Positions 21,691 through 33,300 of a DNA stretch of 64,000 bases are shown one piece after another. Position numbers and translations under genes: made by a program. Source of the DNA: Siphonodentalium dalli (lineage: Eukaryota > Mollusca > Scaphopoda > Gadilida > Siphonodentaliidae); the NCBI GenBank assembly GCA_032622095.1, contig CP136066.1:107715319-107779318 (forward strand). The letters are read 5' to 3'. Under the pieces are notes generated by a model. The model worked only from the letters and a program-made list of their open reading frames with translations, ran no database searches and was not told where the DNA came from. The stretch's first letter is position 1, and each line of letters begins with the position of its first letter.

Positions 21691-22314
21691 CGATATATAA
21701 TGCGATGATATTGATGGTCCTACTGATAAGTAAATGTTTGTTATATGTTGAAATCTGCGTTTGTGGCTGCAAAACGGTAGGAAAAAAAATATGAGGTGAA
21801 ATAATTCACACAGCCTTTGATAAACTATTTTCAGGTCCAATTTCTAATAGTAATAATGGCATCGTCTACAATTTGCCGATTAAGCCTTTGATTACTAAAT
21901 ACTCATTGATGAGTAGTTCCCTTATACATGTACTGGCTCATATATAGCAATACACAAATTTCCAGCAATTTTGGCCAACTTGGGATCGGCTAGTGTACTT
22001 AAAATCTATGCTGAGCCATTATCCTGGGCTTATGGGGCTTAGCCCCATGAATAATAGTTGTTTTTATTTCAGACAGTATTTGGTTGTTGACGTAAACATA
22101 TGTCAGTACATCGTTCGTACCATTAATCATTGAGTTATTCCTCTTGGTTTGCACAAACACACACAAGGTCTGATTTTAACCATTTGTGACTAAAATTTAC
22201 CATTTTCAATCCAACAGACAGAGCTAATGTCAATAAGCGTCTTCTATCCGGTAGAGCTATGACAGAACTGATAAATATTTGAAATATGCGAATAGAATTG
22301 CCACACCACTCTAT
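21691..22314. other. No gene seen
   Basis: Unique AT-rich sequence. A short self-repeat GGGCTTATGGGGCTTAGCCCC lies near 22027. Confidence 0.45.
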
Positions 22315-22582
22315 TTACTATCTTGATTAATCAACTTAGCCATCGTGATCAATGAACTTCCTATCTTGATTAATCAACTTATCGATCTTGATTAACCAAC
22401 TTGTCTATCTTGTTTAATCAACTTAACTATTTAGATTAATGCACTTCGCTATCTTGATTAATCAAGAGCTGTCTTGATTAATCAACTTACTATCTTGATT
22501 AATCTCTTTTGCCTATCTTGATTTAATCAACTTCCTATCTTGATTAATCAGCTTAGCGATCTTGATTAACCAACTTAGCAAT
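22315..22582. repeat. Minisatellite, unit about 20-24 bp
   Basis: About a dozen variants of CTATCTTGATTAATCAACTT in tandem, some with a T-to-G or an added base (GATCTTGATTAACCAACTT). Each unit contains the palindrome TTGATTAATCAA, so single strands could fold into repeated short hairpins. Confidence 0.9.
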
Positions 22583-23929
22583 CGGATATATATCGTGTGG
22601 GGATACATAGCTGGTGAAATAGTAATATGTCATTTGTGGACTCTGCCAAGCTCAACTGGCCGCTACTTCACCCACTAGCACTTACTATGGGCGAATAATC
22701 TGAAGAGTACAGTTACTGAGAAAAACGAAATAGTGAATTAGAAGCTCGATTCAGAAATCAAATACAATATTTAGTGTGGGGATGGGTGAATTAGCGCCAA
22801 GATTTGACCAGTAATCGCATGTTGTATTTGTGAAATGTCTATTCTGGCTCAATTAGCCACAACCCACACACACCGCACATCCCCGTATGGGAACCAATTT
22901 GGAGAGCATGGGTGCGGGGGGGGGGGGGGGGGGGGGTGCCGAAGTAATTATACATACTCCAACTCCCAAGACCAAAGTAAATGGCGATTATACTGGGTTT
23001 CATGCGCCTGGTCCTTCGTCCGCCGGGTTATTCAGATGAGTTTTCAATCATTGCTTTTTAGTTTTGGAGTTATTCATCTTTGTTTATCTGGAAATGTCGA
23101 TTTTTGTTACCCGTCTCCCTGAGTATTTCAGCCATGGGGTGTGGTATCTTGATGAAATTTTATATGGATGTTCATCATCATAAGGGCTTTCAACGAAGTA
23201 TCAAACGGTGTTGTTCTCATTCTCCGTTCTAGATTTCTCTCCTTCGTTTATCTGGAAATGTCGATTTTTGTGTCCGTCTGCAGGGGGGGGGGGGGGGGGG
23301 GGTAATACAAAATTAGCAATAAGGTATGCCGGGGTGGGTGGGTGGCCCGAGGGGCAAAACATGTTTTTTACAACCTCATGCAATTTTTTTACTAAAGACC
23401 TTTTGTGCCCATATTTTACATTTATAACATTTTTAAACATATTATAAAAATGTATAACAGCAATAACACCATATTTATGTTACTGGGACCTCATATGGGT
23501 CTCGGCATTAAGCCATATCATGTTGCATATGGGACGGTGGGGTGAACAAATTCCTTCCCGACACCCTTCGGAAAGAAGCTTCAAGAAATTTAAAACTTAA
23601 ATAAATAAACTTATCTTGATGTAACTAAAGCCTATATCCACGTATGCATGGAAAAAGAGCGAGCAACTGTCTCAAACATGTGACTATCAATGGATAGGAG
23701 ATAACTGTCATCAGTGCATCAAGCCATGCAGTCAGTGAATTATTTCCAGCATACTAACATAAGTGGTATGGAATATGTTAGTTTTACGGGCTGGTTGACA
23801 GACTAATCAGGAAATAGTTAGAAATTATGGAATTGTGTGTATACATCCTGCACAATGACCTAGGTTTACAGATGATCAGCAATTTATAAAACTGTTTTAA
23901 AAAAAAATTAAAACAGCTTCTGAAACAGG
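22583..23929. other. No gene seen; poly-G tracts and a local duplication
   Basis: Uninterrupted G runs at 22916-22936 and 23283-23302. A segment GTTTATCTGGAAATGTCGAT near 23082 recurs near 23246 (offset 164). Bases 23100-23220 resemble 25320-25440. Glycine-rich frames over the G tracts are spurious. Confidence 0.55.
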
Positions 23930-23933
23930 TTAA

Positions 23934-24577
23934 AGGGGTACTGTACCCCAATTTCAATAAATTCCGAGTGACAATAGCGACCTAATATGAATATTATATT
24001 ATAAAATAACTAATTTGAGTCGACGATGTCTACTGAAAACGTTCCGGTTAACAGGCTATCGTAAAAGTAAAATTGAATTATTTAATATAAATTCATTTAT
24101 GGCTGGAGTCATAAAATGGAGAATTATGCCATTACGAGTTATCGTTCTTGAAATCGCATATGTTGCGTGTCTTTTATCGACGGCCATTCGCGAACATTAT
24201 TGAGTTGCAAACAAAACATGTTACCTGCAAAAGAAGGCCCGTTATAACCGATTCGGGGAAAAAGGAGAAAGAAACAAGAGTCATAAAGCGTCAAGTATTT
24301 TATAGGGAGTGAGATTGTTCGATGGAAGAGATTGAATGCATCAATCGAAGCTGTGAGCAATGAACTTCCGGTTCTTCCTGCGACCGGCGTCTTCTCCGGT
24401 GAAGGTCAAAAACATGGCGCGTAGTTTGAAATCGTAATATTTTTGTTTCCAAGATCAATATTTTCTTCGCTAAATTAGGTTTATACGAAATTCATATAAC
24501 ACGAACACAATCTAACTTGAAAGTTATTTCAATTGGAGTAAATAAAAAAATCGCCAATCTTAGTGTACAGTACCCCT
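23934..24577. mobile_element. TTAA-flanked MITE, AGGGGTACTGTA family, copy A
   Basis: 644 bp from TTAA|AGGGGTACTGTA (TTAA 23930-23933) to TACAGTACCCCT|TTAA (24578-24581). The interior is AT-rich with no transposase frame. A stretch after the left end (AATTTGAGTC, GGTTAACAGGCTATCGTAAA, GGCTGGAGTCATAAAATGG) is shared with copy B. TTAA duplications plus RGGG-type ends fit Kolobok slightly better than piggyBac, as an inference. Confidence 0.8.
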
Positions 24578-24581
24578 TTAA

Positions 24582-25176
24582 AGGGGTACTGTACGCCATT
24601 TTCAATATATTTCCGGTGATAACAACGATCTATTATCGATAATATATAGAAACATAAGTAATTTGAGTCAAAGATGTATTCTGTAAACGCTCAGGTTAAT
24701 ATGCTATCTTAAAATTTAATAATTTAAAAGTTAATAATTTAATATAAATTGAATTTACGGCTGGAGCCATAAAATGGCGTAAATTAAAATACGAATTTCC
24801 TTGTACAAAAGACGTAATCAAATTATAATTGAGGGATACTGGATTAGTAAACCCATTGCACACACGATCGTTTGAAACATTATGCTGATACGGGGAGAAA
24901 ACTCAAGCCACTCACTGACTAGTGACGATACAATAACATAAATGAGTACATGGGACTAGTATGCATATATAATATAACTTTTATTTGATACATTTGGTTG
25001 AAAACTGTACAAAAATTACTCGACAACAACAATTTGTATTTTTGCATTCCGGTAAATTTTCCATCCATAACACTACTTCGTACTCAACAGACTTTAAAAT
25101 AATGGAAAAAATGTTACCTTATTCTCCGACTCAGATACTATAGAAACCAACAACAACATTTGGGTACAGTATCCCT
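24582..25176. mobile_element. TTAA-flanked MITE, AGGGGTACTGTA family, copy B
   Basis: 595 bp, starting AGGGGTACTGTACGCC directly after the TTAA that ends copy A and finishing TACAGTATCCCT|TTAA (25177-25180). Blocks AATTTGAGTCAAAGATGT and GGCTGGAGCCATAAAATGGC align with copy A. Copies A and B share a single TTAA, as expected if one inserted at the TTAA flanking the other. Confidence 0.8.
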
Positions 25177-25180
25177 TTAA

Positions 25181-25589
25181 GCTGTTATTTGAACTAAATG
25201 AGATCATTTCCCAGTCATATCAGTGATATCAGTTGAGTTTTATGCGGTTTTAGAACAAATTGGGAGTGTAAAATTATTAAAAAAACGGCATACCTTCCTG
25301 CATTTGTTAGCAATTGTTTACACCCCCCCCCTGTCCGTCTATACACATATTTCAGTCACGGGCTATCAGATCTCAATGTTATTTGGTATGGATTTTGACC
25401 ATAATGAGGACTTCGAACGTTGTTATGTTTGTTTATATCGAAATGTTGATATGTGCCTGTCCGCGTGAAAATCTGAACCATGGGTCATCATGTCTCGATC
25501 TGAATGGCAGTGGGTGGATATAGTATATTCCGTATACAAGGACAGCTTTTAAAACAAAGTATCAGGGTCTAAGTTGATTAACCTATACG
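25181..25589. repeat. Diverged interspersed repeat, no gene
   Basis: A stretch with ATTTCAGTCACGGG, GGTATGGATTTTGACCATAA and ACAAAGTATCAGGGTC parallels 23110-23215. The 69- and 81-codon frames across it are not supported. Confidence 0.45.
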
Positions 25590-25816
25590 TAAGGGTATGT
25601 CCATCTTCATCCGCAATATGGTCCGAGACCGTCGGTTTGACGAATATTTGCCAGGCCGCCAAAAATTAATTATCTCGGGGAAATAACAAATTTCATAAAT
25701 CGATATATGATCACTCTGAGCTTTGATGGATGGGTTCCTCGACTCGAATCAAATAGCTTTTACCCCCGAAGCCAAAGAAATAGTAATTTGGGAGCGTTAA
25801 TTCGTATTATGTGGCT
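25590..25816. mobile_element. Palindromic TTAA MITE (copy 3), right half
   Basis: Matches the right half of 9148-9603 (ATCCGCAA, GTCGGTTTGACGA, AATAACAAATTTCATAAATC, ATCACTCTGAGCTTTGATGG, CGACTCGAATCAAATA) and ends just before TTAA at 25817-25820. No left terminus is recognisable. Confidence 0.65.
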
Positions 25817-25966
25817 TTAATGAACCCAACGATTCGATCTTATTATGTTTTGTTATAGTAACATAATACACAATTTTATGGAGTCAAATCGGATGGGATA
25901 TCCTTAATATATAAAATCAGGCCGCTTTAACATAATCAGTCTTCCAGCACTGAACACTGCATGGTG

Positions 25967-26557
25967 TCACGTGGTCAAGATATGTCGCATTTCTTCTGAT
26001 TTATCGAATCTACTGACGTCACGAATCTTCGGAACTTTTGACTGAATCATCGGAGTTGACTTCTGATCTTTAGAATAATTATTTGCATTTGTCCTCACGG
26101 TGGTAGCCCTATAATCAGGTGGTGTGTGCTGTCTGATAAAAGGTTTCACTGGTTTGATCTGTTTTTGTGCTCCCTTTTTGACGGTGATATGACGTGATAA
26201 GGTGATATTATCTGAATATTTTGAATCGCTCGATTCAGCAAACTTGAAATCCTCTCTGAGCACCTCGTTAAGTTCATTTACTTTTTTTACGTCACCCTTT
26301 TTCTGCTCCATGGAAACAGATCTCCGAAATATCCTAGTGTATGAAACCAAGTGCTCTGGAATACCGTAGTTGGCATAGTGCCTCAAGAATCCTACTGTCG
26401 TTAGAATTATCAACAGAAACACAGATATGGTGAGTGTTATGAAAAATCCCCTGAGCTCGAGCGATCCCTTTCCTCGTTTGAATTTTAAACCATGGGTGAA
26501 ACTTCCGCTAATGTCAAGGTCGTTTGTTTCCAACGAAGCCAAATCCTTCTTCATCAT
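25967..26557 (-). CDS. Putative single-pass membrane protein, family unknown
   Basis: A 196-codon frame with two possible ATGs (26557 and 26554) after an in-frame stop about 12 codons upstream. It does not resemble any transposon protein I know. Residues 1 to about 35 are hydrophilic with a basic patch (KFKRGKGSLELRG). A strong membrane segment follows (FFITLTISVFLLIILTTVGF), then about 135 polar, K/S/T-rich residues with no cysteine-rich or enzymatic motif. This layout suits a type II membrane protein, or the anchor-and-stem exon of a Golgi enzyme whose catalytic exons lie further along the minus strand. No strong splice donor is visible before the stop, so a complete small protein is also possible. 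I cannot assign a function. It is the best host-gene candidate here, but it may be chance. Confidence 0.42.
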   Translation of the reverse strand: MMKKDLASLETNDLDISGSFTHGLKFKRGKGSLELRGFFITLTISVFLLIILTTVGFLRHYANYGIPEHLVSYTRIFRRSVSMEQKKGDVKKVNELNEVLREDFKFAESSDSKYSDNITLSRHITVKKGAQKQIKPVKPFIRQHTPPDYRATTVRTNANNYSKDQKSTPMIQSKVPKIRDVSRFDKSEEMRHILTT

Positions 26558-27720
26558 GAACAAACATGCGCGTGGTGGAAGCAGTTACTCAGCTATATTC
26601 GACGCTCGTCTACAGATAACAGTGAAAGGATCACTAATAAAATCAGCACAAACTTCAATAGTTCTTTGAATCGTTGAAGACTAATAAAGTGGGATTAATT
26701 ATCACGTGACTGATTTGCCCAAATCACATCATAATCCTGTTACATATCCATGGCATTTTTCAGTTGGACGCAAATTAAGCGAAAACTTTGGAAAGTAAAT
26801 GTTGGGTCACAGGAGAGGCACATTTTTTTCCATTACAATCCCTCCAAATGAATTGCGCCTCCAAATCGGCGAATCGTGTTTTCCTGTGTGCGGATTACCT
26901 TATTTGGAACATCTCGTAATTTTTCGTCAAAATCCGAAACGAAGCGCTGATGGCGCCAATTAGACGATAGTGTTTGGTCGTCAAATATCTCCTTTCGTCG
27001 TCACTCCAGCAGCCTGTCTCGATGTCATAATACAAACCGCGAGGTTACAGGGCGGGTATGTTTCCGCAGAATGCTCTATGAGGGGCTGAAAATATAAAGT
27101 AATCGTCATTAGAGGAGGTTTGAATAAGTACGCTATCGTTAGAACCAGAAGACACGTATATAATGCACTGTAGAATATATAGTATGTCTTGATGTGGTTT
27201 TCATGTATGTGCATTAGTTGGACCCCAAAGTTCTGTGTTTCATAGTCCACATTCGGGGAAGTCAATATTTCATATGTCCGAACGGACAAACGAACTGAAG
27301 CCAAGTTAAATCTAATTACTGGAATACGATATTACAAGGTATCTTAGCCACGAATGAGTCATTGATGCATGCTGTATGCACGTCCACGCGCCTGTCCCGG
27401 CCATTTCGCGCGAATATAGTATCATCCATAATTACATATGTCATTGCTTGATTTGTCGCCAGCTGTATATCTATGTTATTGTACTTGTTAACGGTCATGC
27501 ATTTTATTCAACATCAATATGCTCTAGGTTTGTACTTTATGCATATACAAAACGCATAATTGTTCACGTTTTAATTATCTCTATGAAAACATACTTGGTT
27601 ATGAATGAACGACAATTATATGACAAAATGAGAATTTGTTCACGCTCACTGAAACAAGAGCATCTGAAGCAATGAACAATCTGGGCGCATGCCTCCATTT
27701 CTCTGATATATATTTAAGAG
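26558..27720. other. No gene seen
   Basis: Presumed upstream region of the minus-strand frame at 26557, followed by unique sequence. No convincing TATA or initiator arrangement found. Frames of 60-107 codons lack features. Confidence 0.45.
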
Positions 27721-27883
27721 ATTAATGTAGTGTATGTGTGTTATTGTGGGGGGGGGGGGGTTGGTACGGCGCTGTGGTCGTTGGGGAACATTGTGTGAAC
27801 GGCGAAGCAGTTCTCCCTAAATGTGCCACCAACGACCACAACACCGTATATATCCCAATAATACTCACATCCACTACATTAAT
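27721..27883. mobile_element. 163-bp foldback MITE / long hairpin
   Basis: The whole element is one inverted repeat. The outer arms are ATTAATGTAGTG and its complement CACTACATTAAT with small differences; the inner arms TACGGCGCTGTGGTCGTTGG pair with CCACCAACGACCACAACACC. The loop of about 20-25 nt is around 27795. A G tract (27748-27760) interrupts the left arm. A folded transcript would look like a very long microRNA-type hairpin, but no mature-miRNA evidence can be read from the sequence. Confidence 0.7.
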
Positions 27884-28073
27884 TTCTTATATACATATAG
27901 CTTTTTGATGATTTATTTCCATAACCAATCTGAGTATTCTTATTTATTTTCACAAAATTTGCCGAGAACTGTTGCAACATCAAACAGCTCCCATGTTTAA
28001 ATTTGAACTGGTGTAGTATATGATATCGATCTACGGGCGTAGTTATAGAGTATAAAGATTCGTGGCATGATGC

Positions 28074-28074
<1 letters not shown>

Positions 28075-28113
<39 letters not shown>
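28075..28113. repeat. Poly-C tract, 39 bp
   Basis: 39 consecutive C. Such tracts slip in replication and sequencing, so the length is unreliable. Proline- and glycine-rich frames over it are spurious. Confidence 0.95.
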
Positions 28114-28470
28114 ATTGAACCATATCAAACTCCCAGGTTCGCAGAATTTCATTTGCACCCCCTTGGGTTGGAAACTGTCCAACTCAGTGGTACCCCAAGC
28201 TTTCCCACTATTGCAAATTTGGAAACTTTCGAACCAAAATTTAATACCAAAAGTATAAACATATAAATATATATGCTACTTTTGGACTAAAAGTAAGAAA
28301 CTCCACATTAATTACTTGACGGAATATCAAACAATGACAATAATTTCAATTAATGTCAACCGATATGTGGTGTCAAATTTCCAACTAATGTTATGTCAGG
28401 CATGACATTTTCAACTCACAGTCGAAAAGTCTGACAACCCAAACACCCTGTCGCCACGTCCTTGTAGCAC
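28114..28470. repeat. Degenerate copy of the hAT-type repeat family
   Basis: Blocks such as TTGCACCCCCTTGGGTTGGAA, AATTTCCAACTAATG, GTCAGGCATGACATTTTC and the ending CGCCACGTCCTTG parallel the right part of the element at 45459-46584, which ends TAGCCACATCCCTG. The left end is not identifiable. Confidence 0.5.
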
Positions 28471-28599
28471 AATTAGATGCATGTGGTGTCGATTATAGTT
28501 GACAAGAACACAAATCTCAACAACCAGATATGATAAAATAAGAATTTAATGCCTCAATTCCATTCGCATACCTATTATATAGTACTCAGCGGGGAATAT

Positions 28600-29460
28600 A
28601 GTGCACGGTAAACCATGGTACATAGCCAATTCCCGGGTGGTGGTTCTGCCAATAAAAGAGGGGTTTTGACCAAATTCCAAGCTCCTGTGGTTTAACACGG
28701 TGCATGGTCTTTGTCCTCACCATAGTACTGAGGTAAATCATAGTACATATAGCCAACAACCTCGGTATACTACGATTCATGGCTTAAACCTCAGGTGTGT
28801 ACAATTGTAAACCATGGTACATTGCTGATAACCCTTGGTATACCATGCATGTGTATACATTATTGGACCTCATGCGATGACCAGTAAACCAAGGTACATC
28901 GACTGAACGCATTGGAATACCGTGGTACAATGTGTCGAGATATGACGTGAATCAAGGTGCTCCAAAACCATAGAACTCAAAGACATTCCGTCATGACATC
29001 AGTTAATTAATCCTCTTCCAGTTCTTTCATTCAAAAGTGTATGTATCAGTCTTGTAATAAATGTCATGAATAAAACTTAGAACTGTAAATTGGATGATTG
29101 GATTAAGATCAATGAACATGTTCAATCGAATGTGCAATGAACAATGTTCGCGCTCATGTATGTGTACACAATTCGATTAAGTATTTGGATATAGTTCTGT
29201 ACTGATGTGTATATCCGTAAACTATGGTATTGATACTAATTTGGAGTACCATTACTGCCATACATGTAGTACAATATAGTAAGTACATAAGACACACATT
29301 TCTGAGGAGACACACCTAATGAGTCCATAAATACATTGTACATATATACATATACTATAATACAGGACGATTTGAAAGAGTGTGATACATTTACGATGGT
29401 TTACCACGGTACAATTACCATGTTTTACCACGGTGTACAACGGTACCGTACATTTAATAT
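28600..29460. repeat. Scattered GTAAACCATGGTACAT motifs
   Basis: At least seven direct or inverted versions of a 13-16 bp palindromic motif: near 28608, 28728, 28809, 28886, 29216, 29396 and 29424. Spacing is irregular and the sequence between is unrelated. No gene seen. Confidence 0.55.
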
Positions 29461-31671
29461 AACTCTATTACAATCTTGCGACTTATTTAGTTGCATGAAT
29501 TTATTAATTGAAGAACATCACGTGGTAAATAATTGCTTAGCGTTGTTTTCATTTTTGTCACAATTGGCATGGCTATTTATTTATATTAGCTTGTTATATA
29601 TATAATTATATCGATAGAAGATGGTTTATTAAGATATATAGTCTACAAATCATCAGGTTAAGAAGAAAGACACCTCGGTAATATGATTGTGTAAGGAAAG
29701 GAACTACTCGAATCTCGGTCATCGATAATTAAAACCCACCGGCGTTTTATCCCTTTGTCCTGACACAGCTCTTATCTGGTAGATTGCTCAAGCTTTTTGA
29801 TCGCATGAGTGTTCTTTTAACGCCCGCGGCCATTTAAGAATACCCGTGGGCAATCTTTTAAGAATGCCCGTGGGCATTCTTTAAGAATACGCAAGGGATT
29901 ATTTTATGCTATACTCCTGTCACGAGTCGAGAAAATAAAATAAAACTATACATAAAACGACTGTTGTAACATGGACTCGGGCGTTGATATTGGGTGGGGG
30001 TAATTAGTAATTAGCGGGGAATTTGTTGGGTTTTAGACAACTTTCCTACATTCGGTCAAAACTTTCGACGGGAATTTTCCAATCTTAGTGTCAGTTTGGA
30101 AATTTCCAACACTTGGAAATCTTGAGGCCAGTCAAATTAAACTTTTTAAATGTTCTCCCACCTCACTGATCACTGGCCAGTCAAAACCGGCTAATCAGTT
30201 ACACATAAATAAAAATACCCCAAAAAATCGCGGCCTGAATTTGTCTGTAGTTATAGACCTATACATTTATATATATTCTAGAACTACATATTTCAGTCAG
30301 GTTCGGATTTTAAAAATGTTCCAAACAAAAAAACAAACCGAGGCCTGGATTTTCATGGAGATAGACTTTTATAGATGCTAGGATTTTGCAGTGTTCAGGC
30401 TCATATTTCAAATTGTTCCATGATTCCTCCCCACATTAGGTACAGTTAGGTAATTCCAAGCCACGGGTGGGAAGCAAATGAAATTACGCGACATTGTGAG
30501 TTCGGCCTGGTTAAAATGGGCGGTATGCGGCTGGAAAATCCACGGAGCCCTCTAGCCACTTCGATGATGACTAATCAACTATATATTGAACTATATATAG
30601 GCACTATTCACGCGATTGTATGCTGTTTCAAAGAAAAATAACACAAGTTATACATGTGTGCACTGACCATTTGTTAACTTTTGGAGGAGATCCTTAAAGG
30701 TATATGTAAGGTCAACGTGGTGGGGGAGTTGAGATGCATACATGGTGGGACTGATGATAATTTGCCAACCACGGGGGATGGCGCATGACATGTTAGAATT
30801 GGCCAATAACTGGAAATGTTAGGATGCCATACATTTTGAAACATCTAACCTGAATGGGATGGGTGTGCTAAATTAAATTGTCATACTGCTCTGAGCCACG
30901 TCCCTGTGTATAAACTATAAGTCAAAGGGTGATAGTTAGAGTTCAAGCTAGTAAGTGTCTTTCAGATAATAATTGGTAATTCAAAAAACCCCATACGATT
31001 AGACACTTATATTCTTACGTATTCTACACCAGACAACAATGAGAAAGAATCAGTGAACTAATTTATGCAAGCTTCTTGTGTGCTTTCGACTTCTGAATGA
31101 GGCAGTTTTACCAGGTTACGTGTTGTTCGACACCAGAATATTCGAAAAATCACATTTTATAAAGAGCGGTTTTACTTCATTGCCAACCAACGATGAAAAT
31201 TTTCGAAAATAAGCTATTTATGCTCATTCTGGTCACATTATTTTGGACGTTTCGCGTGGTGCTGTATTTGTGATGCATAATTATGTATAACGACCATCGT
31301 CGATTGCCATTATTGCTCATGTTTTATTTGCCTGATAAATGTCTTATGGAATGTTAACTTAGTTGATGTCGAATTGGATGGAGTATCTTCAAATCAACAA
31401 AGAAAAAAATCAACAGATAAAATTGGATAGAAAAATATAGTTCACACAAGTCGAATCCACAGCGCAACGGCAAACTTCGGAGGAAATGTCCCTTAACTGG
31501 CGAGTCCGGATTCGAATTAAATAATAATTGAAACGTGTTACTTTTCGCCGTCGCCAACAATAACTGTCCGTGCTGAACTGTGGGTGTATACCCAGGTAAT
31601 CAAGAAACAGCTGTTTGCCAGACCAATTGGATAGCTGGATCCAATGACAGTTCGATGGGTGGGTTTTAAGT
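29461..31671. other. No gene seen
   Basis: Unique sequence. A small cluster of TAAGAATGCCCGTGGGCATT-like repeats with a 10-bp-arm hairpin lies at 29830-29890. Frames of 60-97 codons are unsupported. Confidence 0.5.
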
Positions 31672-31769
31672 TAGATAATATTCTCAGCATCGGGTAATCG
31701 GTCAAGAATCGACTCGGCGCAAGCGCCTCGTCGATTCTTTTACCGATTACCATCTGCTTCGAATATTAT
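31672..31769. repeat. Imperfect 98-bp palindrome
   Basis: The left arm GATAATATTCTCAGCATCGG, continuing GTAATCGGTCAAGAATCGAC, pairs with the right arm ending ATTCGAATATTATC-like sequence at roughly 85 percent. The apex is GGCGCAAGCGCC. One of a cluster of long palindromes in 27-42 kb. Confidence 0.75.
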
Positions 31770-32180
31770 CCATTACTGCATATATGTTATTGCTCCCTAG
31801 GTGAGTCCTTACCATTGCCCTTGGTTTGGATGACTCTAGAGATTATCCCAAATGCGGACAGGTTGACTGCATGCATAACTGATGAGTCATGGGGTCTGCG
31901 TTCGCGCTCGTGCGCCCTACATGGGTACACCACCCTTGGGCAATTTCACTCCAAATTTTACCAAAAGCAGGAACATATAATACTGTTGGTCAAAAGCAAC
32001 AAATTCACCACCAATTATTCGTTGTTAAATCAAACAACTATACGAGAACACATTCGACCTATTTTTGAAATTTCCAACTGCTGTTGTGTCAGGTATGAAA
32101 GTTCCAGCTATTTAAAATGTTGACAAAAGTTTGGGGGCGGGGTGAAACACCCAACCCCCGTAGCTACATCCCTGGGTGAA
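31770..32180 (+). repeat. Right end of the hAT-type repeat family plus flank
   Basis: From about 31930 the sequence parallels 46360-46584 (CAAAAGCAACAAATTC, AATCAAACAACTATACGAGA, GAAATTTCCAACTGCTGTTG, GTCAGGTATGAAA) and ends GTAGCTACATCCCTG near 32174. No left terminus or 8-bp duplication is visible. A 102-codon frame across it is incidental. Confidence 0.6.
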
Positions 32181-33300
32181 CAGGGAAATAAATTGGGTCA
32201 AACGATAACAAATATTGATAAACAAATGAGAAAACTGACCTTGTTGTTAGGTTATTCCCTCGCAAATCGACCACACGTTTGAACGCACAATATTAAAGTG
32301 TGTAAACACACGACTATGATGGTATTGTCTCCTATTGTCACCGGTTACAATACCACATGTATCGGCATTCATACACTGTGGCCTCGCTGCACTGTAACCT
32401 CGTGCATGAAAGAACATTCATTCATGCTGTGTGTATTTCGATCGGGATATAGATCTATAAAGGCTCATTAAAGCGTATAATTATTAAAGCATTGGATGAT
32501 GATCATTGGTAACTCATGAGTTACTTTTCATAACGCCAAAGGGCATCCATGCATGCTGCACATGTGCAGGTCACCACAACCTTACGTCGCTGATGAACTG
32601 CTCATTAATAATATTAATCGCGGCGGTGCAGGACAAAAGCAGATATGTGATGTTGTCAAAGGTTAAAGATAGTGTACAGCAGGAACATAATTTTCATAAA
32701 ACCGAATTTCAAGACTGCAAATAGCTTTTTGTGTTTAAAACACAGATAAACCTGAAGATTGTGTATATTATGTATCTATAAGGGCATTATTAAAGTGGTT
32801 TATATCTGATGCAGCCGAGCACATCGTTCTCGATAAAATATCCGGTGACATGAAGACATTGTTCGGATCACGCTGGAAATTAAAAATTTCCAGGTGTTTT
32901 GACACGTAAAACTAAATTTTTGAGCCATCTAGGTGATAATACGATTCGTGTTTTCCCATTCCCCTCACAATCTGTGGTCCCTAAGAACGCGATAATAACG
33001 AAAATTCCATTGCGCGAGTCATAACAACGACGAAAACTGCGAATTATGTGTGGGATCTCCCTCGATCGAATCGGTTCTCTCCTCATTAACTCGGCCTGTA
33101 CAAGCAGCTGTTCTATACGGGACATACTATATGGCTAACAATTAAAAGAATATTTGGATCAAACTCGCCATGGCGTGAACATAACCATTTATAAACACAA
33201 AGATCTTTTACGGTCTTATATACTTTTTACTACCTTATAAAATGTCCCATGATTTACAAGCAGCGTGAATTTAGTTACTTATTCCTTATTCAAAAAAATT
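32181..33300. other. No gene seen
   Basis: Unique sequence. Frames of 72-81 codons (32506-32724; minus 32880-33125) have no recognisable domain. Confidence 0.45.

Noticed and set aside
22315-22582. CRISPR-like array
   Set aside because: Units are contiguous and degenerate with no unique spacers, and the genome is eukaryotic.
23201-23447. Gly- or Pro-rich frames over a poly-G tract
   Set aside because: Homopolymer artefact; same for 28067-28258 and 22835-23122.
31880-31930. CTGATGAG as a possible hammerhead ribozyme
   Set aside because: No CGAAA partner or closing stem within range.
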